From Chrysochromulina tobinii (lineage: Eukaryota > Haptophyta > Prymnesiales > Chrysochromulinaceae), in assembly GCA_001275005.1 (NCBI GenBank), contig JWZX01001495.1, positions 1-10,188 of the forward strand: DNA of 10,188 bases, written 5' to 3'. The notes beneath the pieces are model-generated. The model worked only from the letters and a program-made list of their open reading frames with translations. It made no database searches and had not been told where the DNA came from. Shown here piece after piece: positions 6,185 to 10,188 of this stretch; positions within the stretch are counted from its first letter, which is position 1, and each line of letters starts with the position of its first letter. Both the position numbers and the translations under genes were made by a program.

Positions 6185-8986
6185 TCAGTGCCGATGGCCC
6201 TGCGCTCGCATCTGCACTTGCTGCTCGATGGACTCGAGGTCGTGGCCCTCGTCCCACAGCTTGCGCTTGAACTCGTCGGTGAGCACATCGAGCGCCTCCC
6301 CCAACTTCTTAAATTTGGCCTCCGCCGCCTTGCGCTCCTCCTCGCCTTTATCCGAGTGCTTGTCAGGGTGCCACTCGAGCGCCGCGCGCTTGTACGCACC
6401 GCGAATTTCCTTTTCGGAGGCCTTGCTGCCCACGCCCTTGACGCCCAGCAGTGCGTACAAGTCCTCGCGCTCGCTCTTCTTGACGAAGAATTGGGCTTCG
6501 GCGGCCTTTTGGAGCACGCTCTGGTCGTGAGCACGACTCGGCTCGGAGTTCAAACACTGCTCCATGGTCGTCAAGGCCTCGCGCCAGCGCTCGAGTTCCT
6601 GAAGGGCCTCCGTCTTCAGTAGGTAGGGCGTGAGCAGCGTCGCCTCATTGTAGATGGCCTTGTTGCACTCTTGCAAGCACCGTTGCCAGCAGGCATTGGC
6701 ACCAGCGCGAGGATCGTCCTCAGCCTCCGGAGGCACCGATTCTCCCGCCGCCAAGTCCGCCAGCGCCGGCTCCGCCGCCACGCCGCCGCCGCCCCCCTTG
6801 GCCTTTGAATCGGTGTCCTTGGCCGCGGCCGCCTGCTCGCGCTCACGGCGCGTCTCGCCTCGTGCGCGGGAGCGTGCGAGTAGCTGAAACGCCTTCGCCC
6901 GAGATTCGTGAAAGCTGGCGGTGACCTGCTTATCGTCGATGTCGAGCCGGAGGCCTTCGGTACAGAGCGCGGCGGCTGCCTCGAAGCGGCGGGCCTGCAA
7001 TGCCGCCTGGATCGCCTCCCGCGTGCGCGCGAGGTCCTCCACCTGCCGCTTCAGCTTCTTGAGCTTGGTGGCAGCGGCCTGGTTGTCGGGATCCCGCTGC
7101 AGCGCCTCGCGAAGCACCCTCATCGCCTTGTCGCTCAGCCCCATAGCGACTAACGCGTCCGCCCGGAGCACATACGCTTCGAGATCGTTTTCATCAAGGG
7201 CGAGCGCCTTCTGCGCCTGCCGCGCCGCCTCCACCGGCTCCTTGAGCGCCAGGAGCGCCTTGGACAGCAGTAAGAGGAGCTTCGGCTCGTCGCTGACGCC
7301 GCCCGCGATGACCTCGAGGAGGCTGCGCTTCGCCTTCGTCCAATTGCTCTCGTCGAGCGCCTGCCGCCCTACGGCCAGGTGGGCCTGCACCGTAGACAGT
7401 GCCTGCAGCTGCGCGCGCAGCGCCTCGACATGCTCGCCGCCCTTGGCCACGCCCTGCTGCAGCACGTCCGCCGCACGCTCGAGCTTGCCGAGCCTCGTCA
7501 GTGCCGTCGCCTGCCGGCCTCGCAACTTGCCCAGCTCGGCTTGCTTCTCATAGCGCAACCCCTCGGCGCAGTCAGTCACGGCCCTTTCAAACTTGGAGAG
7601 CATCATCCAGCACGCGGCGCGGTTGCCGTACAGCGCGCCATTCGACGGCTCGGTACCGATGGCCTGGGAGTAGAGCTTGAGAGCCTCTGCGTAGTCTCCT
7701 GCCTTGTACCGTGCCGTACCGAGCTCCTGGAGCGCCGCCGCACGCGCCGTGCTCGAGCTGCTGCCCGGCGACGCACCGCTGCTCGGGATGCCGCCGCTCG
7801 CGCCTCCAGAAGGGCCGTCACCCCTGGCGAAGGGTGAGGGGCCGTCGGCCCCGCTTCCGCCGCCGCTCCCATCGCCACTTCCGCCGCCGCCTGCTCCTCC
7901 TCCTCCTCGCGGTGACTGCGCGAGAATCGACTGCAAGAGCTCGTTAAGGGGCGCGCACGCCGAGTTCTGACCCGCCTCTTGGAGCGCCGTGAGCCCGCGC
8001 TGCACCGCCTCCTTGGCCTCCTCGTAACGCTGCTGCTGCATCCAGATCTTGCCCAGATGGAGATGTCCCTTGACGAAGAGCGCGTCCAGCTTGATCGCCT
8101 GCGACGCATCCGCAAGTGCCTCTCGCCAGAGCCGTTTCGCCTGGTAGACGGCGCACCGGTTGGAGTAGTACACGGCCTGGCTGCCGTCGAGGGCGATCGC
8201 GAGCGAATACATCTGCAGGGCGCTGTCGTGCTGCGCGGCTTTGAACGCGGCATTGCCTGCCGCCTTGAGCTCCGACTGAACTGTCGCTGAGAGGGCGACG
8301 AGCTCCGCGTTCCCGTCGCGCAGTGCGATCGGCGCGCCCTGCAGCACCTTGGCCGCCTCCTGCACCTCTCCGAGCTGCAGGAGTGGCTTGACTTGGAACA
8401 GGTACGCCTTGGGTGCGTTCACGTTCAGCGCTGCGGCCTCCTTGGCGTCAGCGAGAGCGAGCCGCCACTCCGCCTTGGCTTGGTAGCAGGCGCTCCTGTT
8501 GCACCAGAATGTAACGTTGCGCCGATCCACGCCAATCGCGTCGGTGTAGCACCGGATGGCAGCATCGTACTGCTTCGCCTTGTACTTGTCATTGCCCTCC
8601 TCTTTGTAGCGCGCAGCGACAGCGCCCACTCGGGTGGCCAGTAGGTCGGGTAAATGCTGCACTCGCTCGCCGAGCGCAGCAGACGCATCCACGAGCGCCT
8701 TACGTGCGCTTCGCAGCTCCAGGTCGTCGCCGACGCTCACCGCATCCACACGCGTCTGCAACAGGGCAGCGTGACCGTCGAGCACGGGGATCCTTGCACC
8801 AGCATCCTTGAGGGCCGCCGCAGGAGGTAGCGGCTGGCCGAGGGTGGCACTGAGCTCGTCATAGTCGCACTGCAGCGCATCGAGGCGCGCCTGCAGGGAA
8901 GCGAGCGTGGCCATGGCCGCAGGTGGCTCAGGTGTTGGCTGTTCTTCTTGTGTCGGTGGCGGCGGCGGCGTGTGCGAAGACGTCAT
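6185..8986 (-). CDS. TPR and C-terminal J-domain co-chaperone, DNAJC7-like
   Basis: A protein of 933 aa from the first upstream ATG. It has a Pro-rich start, then TPR block 1 (from about 125), block 2 (about 238-335), a Gly/Ser-rich linker (about 354-415), TPR block 3 and further TPR-like helices (about 418-700), a low-complexity segment with a poly-Gly stretch, and a J domain at about 842-912 with HPD at 873-875. J domains stimulate Hsp70 ATPase, and TPR clamps bind the EEVD tails of Hsp70/Hsp90. Blocks 1 and 2 keep clamp-type residues (K128, N132, N163; K241, N245, N276, K306), while block 3 has Thr at the first Asn position. Domain order matches DNAJC7/TPR2 (about 494 aa in animals) and the longer plant TPR-DnaJ proteins. 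A cytosolic role in client transfer between Hsp70 and Hsp90 is inferred. The frame stays open to 9058 but without ATG. An internal ATG at 8914 (gccATGG) has a stronger Kozak context, giving 909 aa. No intron is needed. Confidence 0.93.
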   Translation of the reverse strand: MTSSHTPPPPPTQEEQPTPEPPAAMATLASLQARLDALQCDYDELSATLGQPLPPAAALKDAGARIPVLDGHAALLQTRVDAVSVGDDLELRSARKALVDASAALGERVQHLPDLLATRVGAVAARYKEEGNDKYKAKQYDAAIRCYTDAIGVDRRNVTFWCNRSACYQAKAEWRLALADAKEAAALNVNAPKAYLFQVKPLLQLGEVQEAAKVLQGAPIALRDGNAELVALSATVQSELKAAGNAAFKAAQHDSALQMYSLAIALDGSQAVYYSNRCAVYQAKRLWREALADASQAIKLDALFVKGHLHLGKIWMQQQRYEEAKEAVQRGLTALQEAGQNSACAPLNELLQSILAQSPRGGGGAGGGGSGDGSGGGSGADGPSPFARGDGPSGGASGGIPSSGASPGSSSSTARAAALQELGTARYKAGDYAEALKLYSQAIGTEPSNGALYGNRAACWMMLSKFERAVTDCAEGLRYEKQAELGKLRGRQATALTRLGKLERAADVLQQGVAKGGEHVEALRAQLQALSTVQAHLAVGRQALDESNWTKAKRSLLEVIAGGVSDEPKLLLLLSKALLALKEPVEAARQAQKALALDENDLEAYVLRADALVAMGLSDKAMRVLREALQRDPDNQAAATKLKKLKRQVEDLARTREAIQAALQARRFEAAAALCTEGLRLDIDDKQVTASFHESRAKAFQLLARSRARGETRREREQAAAAKDTDSKAKGGGGGVAAEPALADLAAGESVPPEAEDDPRAGANACWQRCLQECNKAIYNEATLLTPYLLKTEALQELERWREALTTMEQCLNSEPSRAHDQSVLQKAAEAQFFVKKSEREDLYALLGVKGVGSKASEKEIRGAYKRAALEWHPDKHSDKGEEERKAAEAKFKKLGEALDVLTDEFKRKLWDEGHDLESIEQQVQMRAQGHRH

Positions 8987-9040
8987 TTGCACGACGACGT
9001 GAAGGGCGTTGGCCACAGTCAGGTTTCGTCGCGTTTTAGT

Positions 9041-9060
9041 CAAGTCAAGACAAGTCAAGT
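9041..9060. repeat. Pentamer array CAAGT x4 (one unit CAAGA)
   Basis: Four contiguous 5-nt units lie 55-74 nt upstream of the TPR/J gene start and read ACTTG on the coding strand. They are probably in its 5' leader or core promoter. The period of 5 does not preserve a reading frame, consistent with this segment being noncoding and translation starting at 8986 or 8914. Confidence 0.75.
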
Positions 9061-9089
9061 CGCGGTCCCCCCCGCTCTCACGACACCGT
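9060..9089. repeat. C7 block, copy 2 (similar to 5815-5848)
   Basis: The core CGCGGTCCCCCCCGC followed by CTCAC and ACACC matches the block in the convergent intergenic region in the same orientation. Together the two copies bracket the TPR/J gene. Confidence 0.4.
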
Positions 9090-9465
9090 TGGGATGGGGG
9101 ACCTCCGTGGCTTTTTCACAACTGACAACCCTTACGTCCTCATTCATCGCCGGGCCTCATTGCGCCGCCTGCGGTGCCCGTGGGTGGGTGTGATATCAGA
9201 TACATGTATGAGAGTGTGGTGTGGATGAAGAAAAGCAGGCGATTCGTCGTCACGCGAGCACTTCGCGCAGAGACTTGATCGACGTCGGCAGCTCCAGCTC
9301 GCAAGCAATCGTACGGCAAATCGGCAATTTAGTTTGCCTGAAATCACACAGGCGCGCACACAAGTTTTCTAAACAAGCGCCTCTATACTCTCGATACCCG
9401 GGAGCCACCCTCTTGAGTTACACATGCTTGCTTTGCTTGGCAGCCTGATTCCGTACCCTGCTCCT

Positions 9466-9485
9466 CCCGGTGTTTTTGAACCGGG
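9466..9485. repeat. Small hairpin, CCCGGT / ACCGGG
   Basis: A perfect 6-bp stem with an 8-nt T-rich loop lies about 145 nt upstream of the FNT gene's first ATG. It may be in its promoter or 5' leader. It is short enough to be chance. Confidence 0.45.
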
Positions 9486-9630
9486 TACCGACGTCAGATT
9501 CTGGTTTCTCAATTCGGAAAGTCGAAAACCCGCGCATTATCGGAAATCTTCGCGAGCTACTCTGCACCATGTGTATCCGGCCTTTCGAGCCTCGTTCTAG
9601 CCTCGTGCCCTCATCGCTTTACCAAGGTCC

Positions 9631-10188
9631 ATGAAGACTGCAGCCGAAGCTTACCACCTCTGCGCCGAGAGAGGCGCTGCGCTCTGCAAAGCTCCCTCAT
9701 GGATCCTGGTGTTGCAGTCGAGCGTGAGCCCGCCCACTCTCGAATCCGCACCTCTCACACGCGATTGCCTTGCAATTCTCTTTCGCTACCCGTTGAGACC
9801 GTGCGCGCCTTCGGCCAGCTCTGGGCACCGCGATCCCACATCTCGGCACTCACCCCTGCGTTTTCGTGTCTGGTGATCTCAGTTGGCTGGCTGCTATATC
9901 GGCATGGGTGGCCTTCTGTCGGTCACGGTCGCAGGCGGTGCAAACCAACTCGCAATCGACAACCCATCCCTTCGGAGCTTCATAATCGCGATTCTGTTCC
10001 CGATCAACCTCGTTATCATCACCGTGACTGGCGGCCTGCTCTTCACGGGCGCCACATTTACCACCCCGTCGGCATGGCTCGAGGGCAAGGCGAGTCTCGT
10101 GAACGTATTCCGAGTCATCGGACTTGCATGGTGCGGCAACATGATCGGAGGCATCCTCTTCGCGCTCCTCGTGCACTGGTGCGGCCTC
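9631..10188 (+). CDS. Formate/nitrite transporter family protein, 5' part, two exons
   Basis: The FNT family forms pentameric channels for formate, nitrite, lactate or similar small anions; algal members include NAR1-type nitrite/bicarbonate carriers. Read as exon 1 9631-9723, intron 9724-9882 and exon 2 9883 to the window edge, giving 133 residues in one frame (phase 0). Residues 1-24 have the family's short amphipathic lead with a Gly...Lys-Ala pattern. TM1 is about 25-48 with LAGCYIGMGG (32-41), an FNT hallmark. TM2 starts near 63, and its break carries GGLLFTGAT (81-89); T86 aligns with the conserved Thr of FocA's omega loop. TM3 is about 104-130 with the conserved GN (116-117). The usual acidic residue before LFT is Leu here. 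TM4-6, including the central pore histidine, lie beyond the window. The ATG context is weak, and an in-frame stop lies at 9598-9600. Substrate cannot be assigned. Confidence 0.88.
9724..9882 (+). other. Spliceosomal intron in the FNT gene (GT-AG, 159 nt)
   Basis: The donor is GTGAGC after codon 31. The acceptor is TCTCAG, preceded by a T/C-rich tract from about 9850, with a possible branch site CTCAC near 9848-9852. Splicing joins ...VLQSS to LAGCYIG in phase 0 and restores the continuous first helix expected of the FNT family. Without splicing, exon 2's frame is closed by TGA at 9874-9876, eight bases before the junction. A shorter alternative donor after Trp-Ile-Leu would give a helix three or four residues too short. 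Confidence 0.8.

Larger units (their letters stand above)
8987..9630. promoter_or_regulatory. Divergent intergenic region between TPR/J and FNT genes
   Basis: These 644 nt separate the starts of two divergently transcribed genes, so they should hold both promoters and 5' leaders. No clear TATA box is visible. What can be seen is a CAAGT pentamer array at 9041-9060, a seven-C block at 9060-9089 and a small hairpin at 9466-9485. No additional gene is supported. Confidence 0.6.

Noticed and set aside
9221-9448. 75-codon plus-strand open frame in the divergent region
   Set aside because: No recognisable domain or conserved character. It lies where promoters and leaders of two genes are expected.
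9850-10176. Minus-strand open frame of 108 codons over the FNT exon
   Set aside because: It is Asp/Arg/Glu-rich and antisense to a clearly conserved membrane-protein sequence.

Overview
The window reads as nuclear DNA from a G+C-rich, gene-dense single-celled eukaryote. The evidence is a full-length ABCC-type ABC transporter, a large TPR plus J-domain co-chaperone, individually transcribed genes in mixed orientation with no operon layout, and a well-supported GT-AG intron in the third gene. A haptophyte-like or other microalgal host would fit this base composition, intron-poor architecture and a eukaryotic formate/nitrite-type transporter. The lineage is an inference and cannot be fixed from this sequence alone.

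Layout. Positions 1-753 hold no convincing gene. They contain a foldback structure at 281-601 with long imperfect inverted arms, TA at both outer edges and several copies of the palindrome TACCGGTA, and two alternating CG tracts lie outside it. Positions 754-5670 (+) encode a complete, intronless ABCC/MRP-like transporter of 1638 aa with a five-helix TMD0-like lead, two core membrane domains and two nucleotide-binding domains. About 100 extra residues are inserted in the first of these ATPase domains. Positions 5671-6184 are the shared 3' region of two converging genes and hold small palindromes. Positions 6185-8986 (-) encode a 933 aa DNAJC7-like co-chaperone with three TPR blocks, a Gly/Ser linker and a C-terminal J domain. 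Positions 8987-9630 are a divergent intergenic region. From 9631 to the window edge runs the 5' part of a two-exon (or longer) formate/nitrite transporter family gene; its first exon (9631-9723) becomes visible only once a 159-nt intron is removed.

The three genes belong to unrelated pathways: ATP-driven export or vacuolar sequestration, Hsp70/Hsp90 co-chaperoning, and small monovalent anion transport. No shared system is evident. The most unusual parts are the foldback element upstream of the ABC gene, the NBD1 insertion, and the split transporter gene whose first exon a simple gene caller would miss. I saw no convincing undescribed multi-gene system.
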